Assembly (NCBI GenBank): GCA_024180945.1
Contig: JAKSGN010000022.1
Coordinates: 310,001 to 374,000 of the forward strand
DNA: 64,000 nt
From: Macrophomina tecta
Taxonomy: Eukaryota > Ascomycota > Dothideomycetes > Botryosphaeriales > Botryosphaeriaceae
Direction: 5' to 3'
Shown here: positions 1-11,714 of the stretch, one piece after another
Layout of the letters: every line of letters starts with the position of its first letter
Position numbering within the stretch: position 1 is the stretch's first letter
The notes under the pieces: model-generated
Seen by the model: only the letters and a program-made list of their open reading frames with translations
Told to the model about the DNA's origin: nothing
Database searches by the model: none
Translations under genes and position numbers: made by a program

Positions 1-1043
1 GTGCGATTGCCTCGCCCTTCTTCTCCGAGAGCCTCGCCGCGATATCAGCCTGGTGCTGCGCGACAAGCGCCATGACGGCATCGCGCTCCTTCTCGTCCGC
101 GAACTTGACGAACTGGCCCCGTACCAGCCGGCGCGCCTGCGCCAGCAGCGGAACGGGCTCCATCTCGGCGCGTTCCGCCAGGGCGCGCAAGCGCTGCTCA
201 AGTAGGGCGGTCGCGCCGCCGGGCTGTCCGAGCGAGGCCGACAGCGCGGATTGCGCGACCAGGTCCTCCTTGGAGGGGTCGCGCGGCGTGTGTGTCTTGA
301 CGGCGCGTCGCGCCGCTTTGAGCGAGAGCAGGTAGCGTAGGACGGTGTCGGAGAGCTTGAGCTGCCCGCCTTGCCCGCCGTCGTCTTTCTTGTCGCCGCT
401 TCGGCCGCGCCCGCCGCCGACGCGGTTGTTGCGTCGCCGCGCTGGTCCGTAGCCCGGTCGGCCTCGCGGGCCGCCTGCTGCTCCTCCTGCTCGCGGGCCG
501 CCGTAGCCGCCACCTGGTCTTCGGCTGCCGCCACTACTACTATTGGGATAGCGGGGAGCTGCACGGTCGAGTACGCGGGTCTGGATGCGGGGCGTTTGAA
601 GGCGTGGGCCGGTGCTGGGAGCGGAGCTGGAGTCGGTGGGGCGGCGGACGGGCTGGATGATGCGTCGCGGAGGCGCAGTTTGGCCGGAGGGGAAGGAGCC
701 GCCGGCCAGGCCGACTTGCTTGTACTGAACGGTGGTGTTAAGGGATTGGATGCGTTGGCTGGCGAGTTGCGACCGGGCGCGTGCGGAGTTTCCGGGGACT
801 GAAGAGAGCGTCAATTGATGAGCATGTGAGATTGAGGGGCTATTTCGAGGGCTTGGAGAGTAATTGAGTGTGGAACCAGAGGTCTAGTGTACCTGGTGAA
901 CTGTTGCTGCCGCTGGTGGAAGATTCGTCGTTGCGACGTGTGGAGATGTGAAAGCTGCGCACAGTGTGCTGCAGGATGGTAATATCATGCGCCCGCGGCC
1001 GGGACAGCGCCGGAGCGGCTGCCCGGCAGTGCTGTAGATGCAT
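1..1043 (-). CDS. Probable mitochondrial Arg/Gly-rich protein, 3' end outside window
   Basis: Two exons on the minus strand: 1043-893 and 798 running off the left edge, with a 94-nt intron whose donor is GTACAC and acceptor CTTCAG; the frame is kept across the join. The ATG at 1043 gives an N-terminus rich in Arg, Ser and His with no acidic residues for about 40 residues, including the block VRSFHISTRR, which looks like a fungal mitochondrial presequence with a cleavage region. The middle is Gly/Arg/Pro-rich (many GGxxGPR and RGRPGYGP-like stretches) and the visible C-terminal part is a charged helical region (for example LRALAERAEMEPVPLLAQAR and KFADEKERDAVMALVAQH). I do not recognise the family. 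Targeting to mitochondria is inferred from the presequence only. The protein is incomplete because the stop codon lies outside the window. Confidence 0.5.
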
Positions 1044-2533
1044 GGCGTGCGGGTGCGGGATGGAGAGTAGCGAGGTTGGATGGTGCGTCTCTCGGCGATG
1101 AGGTTTGGGATCTTTCGGCTTTTCTTGGCACGGGAGCCGCCTCGAGTTCGCCGCGGACCGCGACCCGGAGCTACAACCAACAACAACAACGACACCAATA
1201 CTATTCATTGCTGCCCATGACAAGAACCGATATATGACCAAGAGACAAAAATTATTCGGATCCTACATCGCCGTCTGCTTCATATTCCGAGCTTGAATCT
1301 CGCCCTTGCAACACACGGGCAACACATCCTGCAGCTTTACCATTACGCCGCCTGGACAATCACTCTTCATAATTGCCCGCGATGCTTCGCCGTCCAGCTA
1401 CTGTCATCTCGCTCACTGCCGACGATATTATCACCTACGATCAGAACCGCCAGCAAAGGACCTGGCAGCAACAGCAGCAACAACAACAGCAAAGCCATAA
1501 CAACTCTTACATGACTGAACCTACCTTCTCGCAGTCTCAGAACACTGCGGATCAAAACAACTCAAACCAAGAAAGACAGAGAACAACAAGAACACGTGAG
1601 GAGAGAATCTTGGGAAATACTTCGAGGCACTAGGATTATTTATCTGGACACAAATGGACCATGATTTACGGCGTTCAGAAATTACGGGACTTCATCTTGG
1701 AAGACATCTTGAGATGCATGCGGGCTGCGGTGAAGTCAGGCCATGGCTGGCACTTTGGAATGGCGAGTACTTCCGGGCAGCCAAGGTCTCTAGCTCGCTG
1801 AAGGCTGACAATTCGTCTACTGAAAGATTAGATAAAATCCAGGTAGCGACTCCTTATGATCATCGGTGGGACGACTTCTTACACTGTGCTCACAATAGAG
1901 CTCACGAAGGCATTCCAGAAGGCCCCGAGGGACTGGAGACCAGTTGACAACACGCACTGAGGCACATTCCTTACTTGAGCAGAGAGGTGGCAGGATGTCG
2001 CAGCAACAACAGGGAAACCACAGTCCACGTGGGTACAATAATGACCTTGCTACGTTCTGATGTTCGCTACCGTCTCCGGGCAGACCGTAAAGCTAGACTC
2101 ACCGCGTGCTGTACCCTGGCCAACGAAGAGACCTCCCCCGCCCTCTTCAAGCCAACCAGCCTCATGAAGACTCATGAAATGACTGCACGAAACAAGGGTC
2201 CTGCACTCCATTCCAATACCGGAAACTTATCATTTGTCATATACCTGCCACTCTTTGACCGAGTTTCAAACGCCCCGTAGGAAGCAAGGGGGTCGGTTCG
2301 TCACCCCTGATATAACACCAGCCTTCACCTTAAGCCCGACTTTTCGCCAGCCGCTTCTTCGTTCCTTATGCTAAGAATGCTCTACTTTCGCTTAAGAGAG
2401 GAAACGCCCAGCCACGGCCGGAATGCTTGATTGCTTATTCGACAGCGCGACCCCCCTCTGAGCCATCTATAGAGCGCCTTCCCTGCAGTGCGATTCTGCT
2501 TGCCATTACGCTCCTAAGCTTTCTTTTGCAGCC
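1044..2533. other. Intergenic region between divergent genes
   Basis: Spacer between the mitochondrial-type gene on the minus strand and the GH16 gene on the plus strand, so it should carry both promoters. Open frames here are short (under 100 codons), overlap one another and show no family resemblance. A CAG/CAA tract lies at 1465-1490. A TATA-like CTATAGAG lies about 65 nt upstream of the GH16 ATG. Nothing else can be supported. Confidence 0.5.
1465..1490. repeat. CAG/CAA trinucleotide tract
   Basis: Short run of mixed CAG and CAA units in the spacer upstream of the GH16 gene. In one plus frame it would read as polyglutamine, but the surrounding 86-codon frame has no other support as a gene. 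Confidence 0.7.
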
Positions 2534-5479
2534 ATGCCCTTATATTCGCCACTAAGCTCGTCATGGGCAATATCATTACTTTCGACACTGCTTTTCTCAA
2601 GGGTCACGGCTCAATCATATGCGCTAGTCGACGATTATTCGCCGCAGAACTGGTTCGACAAGTTCGATTTCTTCACCGTGAGACATCCCTGTGTTTCCCC
2701 AAAAATCATCTCGCACTGATAAATTTCCTTGTAGGCCGGTGATCCGACGAACGGCTTTGTTCAGTATGTCAACGAATCAGTAGCAGCGGCGAACGGCCTC
2801 ATCGGCATAAGCAAGACAGGTGACCGCGTCTACATGGGCGTCGATCACACCAACACCTACAACGTGAATGGGCCGGGAAGACCCAGCATCCGCGTACACA
2901 GCAAGAATCTCTACAACCATGGCCTCTTCATCCTCGATCTCAACCATATGCCCGTGGGATGTGGTGCCTGGCCCGCATGGTGGACTCTTGGACAGTCGGA
3001 TCCGTGGCCTCAAGGCGGAGAAATTGGTATTGCAGTCATCCTTGACTCGGATGATGAAGCAGATGCTAACGGATCTTGAAGATATCATCGAAGGCGTTAA
3101 TAAAAATCTGAATAACACAAACAAGATCTACACTGGCACCGGTTGCTCTATCACAGGCATAGGCCAGAACAGCAATTGCGGACTCTTTCAACTGCGCCAA
3201 CGGCTGCGGCTCTGCAAGCACCAGGACGGATAGCTATGGTGCCGGATTTAACGAGGGGAATGGAGGTGTATGTTCTTCACCTTTCTAACGCGTCGCTCAA
3301 TCGACAGAAGAGTGGCCCATTACTAAAACGGAGGGCAGGTATATGCCATGGAATGGACATCGCAGTGGATCCGTGTTTGGTTCTTCCCGCGCTCTGACGT
3401 GCCTTCAAGTATTGCCACCAGCTTTCCAGACATTTCCGAGTTCGGGATTCCGATGGCCAATTTTCAAGGCGGCTGTAACATCGACAATCACTTCAGAAAC
3501 CACACCATCATCTTTGACATTACATTCTGCGGAGACTGGGCTGGTCCTACTTTTGGTAGGTATGAAGGCTGCCCCATGACCTCAAACAATGCGTGGACAA
3601 GCTGCAACAACTTCGTAGCCAATAGCCCGAAGAGCTTTGCGAACGCATACTGGGACATCAACTCTATGCGCGTTTTTCAACAGACAAGCGGCTATACGCC
3701 AGCTAGGCAGTCTCAGGGAACCTTCTCGGATGCTGTACCTCTTAGTTCAAGTGCTGGAGTACCCCTGGGCAAAGGCGGCAGCGCCACAACATCAGTGTCG
3801 CCTGTTATCCCTACCAAGGCAGGCTGTAAGCCAAAACTTCCTGTCCAATCATCATACAATGCCAGGACTGACTAAAACCAGACACACCCTCCATTCCTAT
3901 CGCCAACGGCGTTGATGCGGAAACACCGGCACCCTCGTCCTCCATACCCGGAGAGTTCTTCGCCGCCGCCGTGTCCACCTCCGTTGCCACCACCTCAGCC
4001 TATAGCCAATCTTTCTCCCCTACCTCTCAGCCATACGATTATTCGCTCACTCCCTCTCTCGAGTTCTCAAATTCGTACCCCCAGCCTTGCTCTCCCATCT
4101 ACGGCTACTCCGCTAGCGACAGTGGTCTGATCGGCTACCGCCACGGCATCGGCTCAATTGGTGGAGGTCTAGCCATGTGCCAGGGCAACTGTGCCGGGTA
4201 CGATAATTGCACCGATGTACTGTACGTGCATTACGAAGGAGACTTCAGCTCTTCTCTGGGGTATTGGGATTGTTGGTGGGGGATTCTGGACGCCATCAAC
4301 GTTGCGTGTGGAGGCAGCGCGAGAGGCGGTGATGGGCCTGACGGTGTAGCAGACGCGGAGACGCAAGCGAATGTGGGCATTTTGAGCAGTGGGCAAGTAC
4401 CTGGCGCACCTGAGCCTGGGACATTGTCATCTTCTGAGACGGACTCGGATACGTATGCGGGCACAGGTGAGCAGATGGTGGCTGCTGAGGGGGCGGCAAC
4501 ACCACTGCCTACTGTAGATGCGAGCGTGCAGGACGTGCCGATTCTGGGAGGAGGGCAAGTGACGGACTCGAAAAAGAAAAGAGTGGTGGCAGCGGCAGCG
4601 GCAAGGAAGAGGCTGGCCAGGAGAAAGCTGCTAGCAAAGAGGCAGGCGATCAATATGTCGCCCAGTAACAACGCCGGAATCAGAGTCGAGGACTATCAGG
4701 TCTTGATGCACAGATCTGAAGACTCGGGGTTGTCGAGTGCATATAGTTTCCCCTCTGCTTCTTCGACGCCGCTACTGGAGTCCTTGGCCAGCTTGTTACC
4801 AGCTCTAGTGAGCACCCCCAGGCCACCAGCAGAGCCATCTTCCGAGGGAGTCCCAGCTTTCTCGGCCGATTACACTACAGCCACCACTACATCGACCAAC
4901 AGCCTCCGCTCAGAACCGCAGCCGTCGCTGGCGACCAGCGACGACGGATCCTATTCCTCCTTCAGCTCTTCACTCTCCGCTGAGATCAGTTCAAGCTTGA
5001 GCAGCCAGTTATACTCATCCTTCAGCTCTGTCTTTTCCATCCCCGAGAGCGCATACTCCGCCGCGAGGTCCGCTGTCACGGCGGCACTGGTACCCCCTCC
5101 TCCGTCAGACACCTTCTCCAGTAGCTCGGCGGCCTTTATTTACGGCCCCATCGACACGCTGTATAGCCCCTCCGCGACGTCCCCGTATATCGCCCCGGCG
5201 GACAGCAGCAACTACCACAGCTTTTCTACGGACACCTCAACGGAAAACGCGTACCGGCTCGGCTTTGCCTCGTCCTCCTCCACCTCCTCCAGCGGCTATG
5301 CCAGCGCCACGGACGACGGATACACGACTGAGACGATGTACTGGGGCCCGGGACCATCCGAGAGCGCGTCGGCGTCGGCTTGCCAGGCGCTGGCGACTGT
5401 CACGGTGACGATCACCATGAGCGGTGCGCCAAGTAGGACGCCGGTGGGGATTCCGGAGGGGACGCCGGGCATTTTCTGA
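2534..5479 (+). CDS. Secreted GH16 family glucanase/transglycosylase with long Ser/Thr-rich C-terminus; one-base frameshift in exon 3
   Basis: Five exons: 2534-2677, 2735-3026, 3082-3267, 3339-3825, 3882-5479; about 902 residues. The ATG at 2534 begins a signal peptide (hydrophobic to about residue 26, ending VTAQS). The GH16 catalytic motif EIDIIE is rebuilt exactly across the exon 2/3 junction, with predicted nucleophile E144 and acid/base E149. Typical family blocks follow: YAMEWTS, VWFFPRSDVP, FCGDWAG, and the C-terminal AYWDINSMRVFQ. These enzymes act on beta-1,3/1,4-glucans in or outside the wall. After the catalytic domain comes roughly 550 residues of Ser/Thr-rich, probably O-glycosylated sequence containing a small Cys cluster (CQGNCAGYDNC) and a basic Lys/Arg stretch; no GPI signal is evident at the end. 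Oddity: exon 3 needs one base removed near 3180 for the conserved frame to continue (NC then DSFNCANGCG); as read, the first frame ends at a TAG at 3231. It may be a sequencing error or a real lesion. Confidence 0.8.
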
Positions 5480-7785
5480 GGGATTGACAGGGGGGTGCGA
5501 GAGGAACGGCATGTTTGGCATTCGTGTGCCGGGCGGTCATTTTGGTTTGTTTGTTTATCTTCACTTCTCGTAGTGGGGATTGAAGAGGGGTTTCGTTGCA
5601 CTTAATCTGGGGTCATTTGATGGCGGTAGTGGCATGAAGAGAGTCGACTTTTCGGGCTGGCGGAGGGAAGGGTACATCAGTTTTCTTGAATATCATTTTT
5701 ATTTTCTCGATGTCGAAGTAGATAGGCCACTTCAGGTTACGCAGAACGAATAGATGATATGGTTGCGCCTCTTGGATGCTAATGTTGCGCCGTTCTCGGG
5801 TGTGCCACGAGGATGGCCTGGGACACATCTCAGCTCGTGTCTGAGACGATGGTGGCTCACGGCTGCATGTTGCCAATATCCGTCAACCTAGTACAATCAT
5901 TTCAGATGGGCAGCAGGCTCTCATGCCACTCTGAGCCGAGCGAGGACTGGCGCTTTGCGTGGATCAACTGCAATAAAGGCGGCTGGAGTGTCGGCAGTAT
6001 CGATGGATTGGCAGTGGTAGCTCCGCTCAGCGAGACATGGTTCCATGTAAAGCTCCAAAAGCCTCGAACTAGAGCATTGGTTATGATCCTATGGCCAGAG
6101 CGATCAAAGGCTACGGGATGTACGCATGACGAGGTGGGTGGGGCGTCATCGCAGGTCACTTTGCTGCACCGCCGCGAGTGGTTTGACACCGTCCCATTTA
6201 ACAATCTAGATCTGAGGATCTGACGGCAAGGAAGCCATGTCCGCTTTGAGGATGGCTAGCCGTTGGGCACGCTCACATACGGTTGACCCGAGCTCACTGC
6301 GCCGCTAGGCAACCTTTGCTGCGTGTTTCAGGAAGGGCGCTGGCTTGAGCCGTTCCGCGGCTCTCTGGGATTGTTTCCATGAGGTTTAAATATGTTGGAG
6401 TGCTGTGCTCCTAAGACATGGATATTAATTCTGCTACCCTTCTTAGCGGATGAGCAATCCGTAAACAACAGGCACTCAGTCCGCATGCAGGAATCGGGCC
6501 CCACAACCAGCGTTGCAGCCGCGGGTTGAAGCACTACCCAGCGAAGCTGAGACAGTGCAGATACACGTCCTCTGGCATCTGCACGTGAAATGTGTGGGCT
6601 GGCCCTGCCAGGTCCGCGGAGTGCTGTCGGTGAGCGGCTTGCAGACATGATGGAAGAGCGCAGAAGGTGGAAATAGCGTACGAAAAAGCAAGCGCGCAAG
6701 CTGTACGAGCCGTGCAGCGGAGGTGTCGGGAGGAAGCCGGCGGCGAGAGTCAGAGTCAGTGGAGAGGATCGCCAGGCCCACGCGAGTCAGACGTGACGTC
6801 ATCAGCTCGACGGGAGGGGGAAAAAAAAGCAACCACGGGCTCCTCCGCCGTTCGGACGACACGTCGCACTCTCGCGGCGCCTGGGCACATCTGGCCGCTG
6901 CCCAGGCACATCCCTCTCTTTGGCTGGCTGGACCCCAGGGGCTGCGCACCGTTGCCGCCTGCTCTCGGAACCCGCGTTGCACAGCGCAAACATCCCGAAT
7001 GCCACAGCAGAGGCCTCTGGAAACCGATCTTCGTCGCCCGCTCCAGCCCGCCCTCGGCTCTGCTCCGAACACCTCCACGCCTGCAGCCTTGCGCCGCCCA
7101 TCTGCTGTGGCGTTCCGCAGCAGCGCGGAGAGCAGCCTCCGCCCTTTGTTTTCCCCGTCGCTCCGCCGGTCTCTCTGACATGCCAGGATCGGGACTTGGA
7201 CGCAACACAGCAGCCATAGTACCTGCCGCCGAGCTTTACCGCAGACAGCGCTCTCTGCATCGCCGTGCGCGTCCATCTGCACATCCATTTCACCCACGGA
7301 GATTGCCGTCTGACCGCCGCCTAAGCACGCGTCGTGTTTCTGTTCGTACGTCGTCTCCATGGGACGCTGCTGGGCTTGTAGCAGCTGCTCATATGAACCA
7401 GCGGTGAGCCAGATAACTCGTCCTACCCGATTTTACGGTGCTTGCTCCACCTAAAACACGGAAGCGTACGACGTAAAATTGCTGACCCTGAAATTCCAGC
7501 AAACACGTGGAATATGTGCCGCTGCCGATCACTTGCCTTTTCACCTACAACACTCTTCCTTCCGCCATCCGCGACCAGTATTGTGCCGCACTTGCTGCCC
7601 TACGTGGGCCTGTGCTTCAACTCTATTCGAAGTAAGCTATAGTATGCGCCAAAGTAGTCATCCCGCGGTATTGAAGGTCGTGAGTCGTTAGCAAAGGTAG
7701 GAAAAGGGTGAGGCACAGCTTCGCCTCCACATCAACCCTTGTTGAAGGATGGACAGTCCTGCATCTTCCCCGGTCTCTTGCCGCC
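5480..7785. other. Intergenic region, no supported gene
   Basis: Convergent spacer between the GH16 gene (plus) and the F-box-like gene (minus). Between 6.4 and 7.4 kb several long open frames overlap on both strands (up to 294 codons), but all lie in GC-rich DNA, are mutually antisense, are rich in Arg/Ala/Ser and match no family I know. A 136-codon plus frame at 5813-6223 is equally unsupported. Confidence 0.45.
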
Positions 7786-9106
7786 CTATCCCATCCCAGT
7801 GTTCTCTCCCGCCTCATGCCCCTGCTGCAACCCCTTCTCCAGAAGCATGCCCAATCTTTTCCGAAACACCGCCCTGTCAACTTCACTCCCACGATCGTCA
7901 TGATGCGTGAACGGCCTCACAATTCTCGCCGCCGCCTTGCCCTCGCCCCTCGCCGCCGCCACGGCCGCCAACCACGGATACAGCAGTTCAAACACGTCCC
8001 GCGCCGCCACCTCAGCGCTGTCCGGCAGCTTCGGCGATCCCTCTTTCTCCGCTCCAGCAGCACTCCACAAGACCTCCAGCCTCTCCAACCCCGTCGCCCG
8101 ATGCAGCAGATACAGCTGCAACCGCAGCGGCTCCCCTTCACCCTCCCACCCCCGGCCGGCCCCATCTTCCACCCCTTCCCCCTCAGCCTCCTCGCTCCAC
8201 CACACCCGACTCCGCCCTCTCCGCCTCCCCCTCCCTCTCCCCCTCGCCACAATCCTCCTCAATGCTGACCCCCCAACGCCCCTCCTCCCACGCCACCCTT
8301 CCACCTCATCCACTACTCGCCCTCGCCCGTTCTCCCCCAACACCTTCAACTTCCCCAACCCCACCAACCGCACCCGCCGCAGCCACCGGCTGCAGTCTGC
8401 GATCTGGAACATGAACCGCGGCACCTGGAAGCCGTCGAGCTCGATCATATTGGCGCCATAGAGGATTGACGTCGCTTCCGCGTGGATCTGGCGGTTGGTT
8501 GCCAGCAGTGCGGGCGCGATGCTTTTCTCCGCAGCCGAGTAGGGGCGGAGACATGAGGACGCCGGCACGAGGCAGAAGGCGTAGATGAGGGTGCGAATCT
8601 CGCCGGGGAGGGCGAGCAGGGGGGAGAAGGGCGGACGTGGCTCCGCGGGATTGGTTGACGCGCGCTGCGGCGGCGATGGTAGTAGTGATGGCGGTGGTGG
8701 TAGTAGTAGTAGTAGTAGTGGGGCGAGGTTCTTGCGCCGCACCACCACCTCGTCCAGCAGCTCCCCCAGCTTCACCTGCCACTCGGCGGTGATGCCGGCG
8801 ATCTGTCGCGTTGCGGCGCGCATGGCGAGCTGGCCGCGGTGCGCGGGCTCGAGCCGGGCCGCGCGCGACGACAGGTCGAGCACGTGCGAGACCAGCAGAC
8901 GGATGTCGCTCAGGTAGAGGTGCCCGATGAGGTGGAGCGTCGCGGTGTCGTGGTTGACGAACTGGTTTCCGCGCGTCAGTTTTCACGGTCGAGGGGTGCC
9001 CGGGGGAGAATGTGGGTATGCGTGTGTATGGGCGTACGCTGTCGGCGTCGTAAAAGCAGTTGCTGCCGTTGCATCGGTGTTGAGGAGGTGCGGGTGCGTC
9101 CACCAT
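7786..9106 (-). CDS. F-box-like / 2EXR-type domain protein of unknown function
   Basis: Two exons on the minus strand, 9106-9038 and 8961-7786, joined in phase 0 over a 76-nt intron (donor GTACGC, branch AACTGAC, acceptor ACCAG); 414 residues. A downstream in-frame Met (8883) would give a shorter 365-residue protein, but the spliced N-terminus extends smoothly into HLIGHLYLSDIRLLVSHVLD and is preferred. Around residue 141 is LPGEIRTLIYAFCL, followed by LLATNRQIHAEATSILYGAN: the pattern of short F-box-like helices then 'RQIHxEA..ILYG' seen in a very large Pezizomycotina family. Such proteins may be substrate adaptors, but this is not established for this group. The middle holds low-complexity Pro, Leu and Gly/Arg runs encoded by GC-rich repeats. 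Function unknown. Confidence 0.6.
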
Positions 9107-9219
9107 GCTCGCGTCTTGGTGAGGGTTGGGTCGACGCGGTCTGCTCTTGTGGTTGGGAAGGCGCCGACGGGCTTGGTGAACAGCGTTTGCATGATATTGC
9201 AGTCGTCAATGGGAGATTC

Positions 9220-9250
<31 letters not shown>

Positions 9251-11714
9251 AATGGCAAGCTTTGAAAAGGGGCCTAGGGGAAGTAAGCGATGCGTGTTGG
9301 TAGTGAATGAAGGAGGAAGAGAAAGCAACGTTCGTCGCTTCTCAACCACAGTGCTGGGGGGGTTTAGGTGGAGGGAGGAGGGGGAAGCAGTACCCACCGA
9401 CAGCAGGTTATATATCCCCAACGGCATCTTTCAACCCCACCTCCCAAACGGCAATGGTCGGAAAACACTCCGCGACCAAGGAGTTGCCCGTCCATCATGA
9501 AGTCCGAGATTCACCAGGGAGAAGACTGCGCGATAACTATCCAATACTCTCTTTACTCCCCATCTGACTCGCCTAACACGCAGGCCCAGTACAAACCTGA
9601 TCCCTGCTTCGGAGCGAGAGAGAGAAGAATAAGAACCAAACAGCGCAAAAGGAAAATTGCCCACGGGATCTTCAAACGGTGTGGATCCTGCACCACGTGC
9701 AGTAGCATGGATTCATACGCGGAGCGACCCTTTTTCCCACATGCCAACCCCCAATGACACCACGCCCTGCCCAGGCCGAGACCCACATCCTCGGTCGTCG
9801 AGGGAAGAAGAGAGTTTACTCGAGGTAATGGTTGAGAGGTGTACCTGTCGAATCTGACGTCAGAGCCCCCGTCCTGCTAATTAAACTCTGCCCTGTCCCC
9901 CTCTCGCCTCTCCTCCCTTACAAAGAGGAAACCCAATTGCACCAATCCCTCTCCGCAACCCGACCGCCCCATTCCCCTTTCAAGGATCAAGACCGACGGA
10001 ACGGGGGAAAGGATTCCGATCTGCCCGCTCCTCCCGCCTACTCCGTTGCCGGCTTCCGCGTGAAGGTTCACCGGTCTGTTTTAGCTGCCTTCGGTTGGCG
10101 TGCGTGGACGGTTGGGAAGAGGAAAAAACAGAGTTTTCTATCATTTCCTTCATGGCCTCGGGTCGTTTTTACCTTTCGCCCTCATTTCGCTAATCGATCC
10201 GCGACGGCACGACCCCTCTCTCTCTCTTTCTCTCTTTTTTTCCTTCTCCCTTCCTCTTTTCTGTATGGTTTATTGATGGCTTGCATATGCTCAGAAGGGA
10301 AACTCTGCTATTGACCGACGAAGGCCGCTTGTCGGAAGCCGAACGCCGTCAGGTACCTGAGGGGAAATGGCTAGAACCATCACGTTTGGCGACGACGGGA
10401 TGGGAAAAGGAGGGCCCAATGGGCACACCGGACGGGGCGGCCACCCCGATCAATTGTGCTTCCAGGGGAAATATTAACGAGACGAGGGAACGATGACGGT
10501 ATGGAGATATCAGCGGTTTGAGTAATCAGACGATTCTTTGAACTAAACGACCAAAAAAAAAAAAAAAAATAAACGCGCGGCGAAAGTGGGGAGTTGAGCT
10601 ATCAAACCACAAGGGCAAGGCGTCGGCTGCCGGGGCTCGAGCACGGAGAGAACGGTCACCACCATGCGTTCCAGAACAGCCGACGCGCTGGAGATTGAGT
10701 ACGGTAGGGATTCCTCTCTTTTTGAGGCCTCCGGACATGTCTTTGCACGGCGAAGGGGTCGTGTCGTCATGGCTACGTGCGCGCGCCGTCTCTCGGAGAC
10801 GGACTGATTTAGGCCAAGTCGACGAAGTAGTGCGAGTAGCACCGAGAAAGGGACGGGATTAGAGAAGACGTGTGTCAGGCCTCCAGGGGGGATCCCAAGA
10901 AGCTGAGAGCGCTTTTTCGCGAACCGAGAGAGGCCGTCCTCGCAAATCCCCATCTCCCAGACTAGCACAGCCGCATCGGTCCAGGAATGGACTTTGTTCG
11001 CGGCCGAATGTCTGGGAGCACGGTGCGAAGGTTATTACACATGTACCAATCATTCATGTGCATGAAGATGTTCAGGAGCAGTTGATTTTGAAGTGGATCG
11101 AAGCGCATCTGCATTATCTCCAACAATGACTAGAGACAACTACATGAAGACAGCCACCTAATACGTACATTTCAGCTTGCATGCTGAGTACAGAGACAAT
11201 CCGCTCATAACATCGTGATCGAGATAGCGATGGTAAAACAAGAAAAGTATCAAGGCCACTCCGCACTGGAATCGTTGGCCTGAGAACGCTTTGTCGAGAG
11301 GAGCATGAGAAAAAAAAAAAAAAAAAGACCAAACGCCTCCCTTTGCTGTCAAATGCGCTTGCTGGTCAATGGACCATGCACCGAGATGAAGGCGATTTGC
11401 AAACAGAAAGTCAACGTATAACCCCAATCCAAACGCCGTGACCGGTCTTTCTCTTGTGTACCCGCGTAGAAACCCATACTGATCGCCTGCAAACATAAGG
11501 AAAAGGCGAAAAGTGACAAGAAAGTAAAGAAATATGTACTTATCATAGCGTAACCAGGCAATTGAGTGATGAATGGCTAGCAAGTATCCAACTCATCCAC
11601 TCGCAGCTTGGAAAGAAAAAAAAAAAAAGAATGAATGAAGAGATCAAGGGAAAATAAGGACACAAAAATTTAGGAAAATATATCTGCAGTACGAATAAGG
11701 TTCTGCAGCGGGGC
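9107..11714. other. Intergenic region with simple repeats
   Basis: No gene supported. It contains a GT dinucleotide tract (9221-9242), a pyrimidine-rich stretch near 10,220-10,260, a long A run near 10,552-10,569, an A tract near 11,309-11,326 and another near 11,617-11,628. The part next to 11,715 is AT-richer and probably contains the 3' UTR of the neighbouring regulator. Open frames are short or made by the homopolymers. Confidence 0.5.
9221..9242. repeat. (GT)n microsatellite
   Basis: About eleven perfect GT units just upstream (on the minus strand) of the F-box-like gene. Confidence 0.9.

Noticed and set aside
6476..7407. Long overlapping frames on both strands (up to 294 codons)
   Set aside because: Mutually antisense, GC-driven, Arg/Ala/Ser-rich, no motif, no splice logic; expected by chance in GC-rich spacer DNA.
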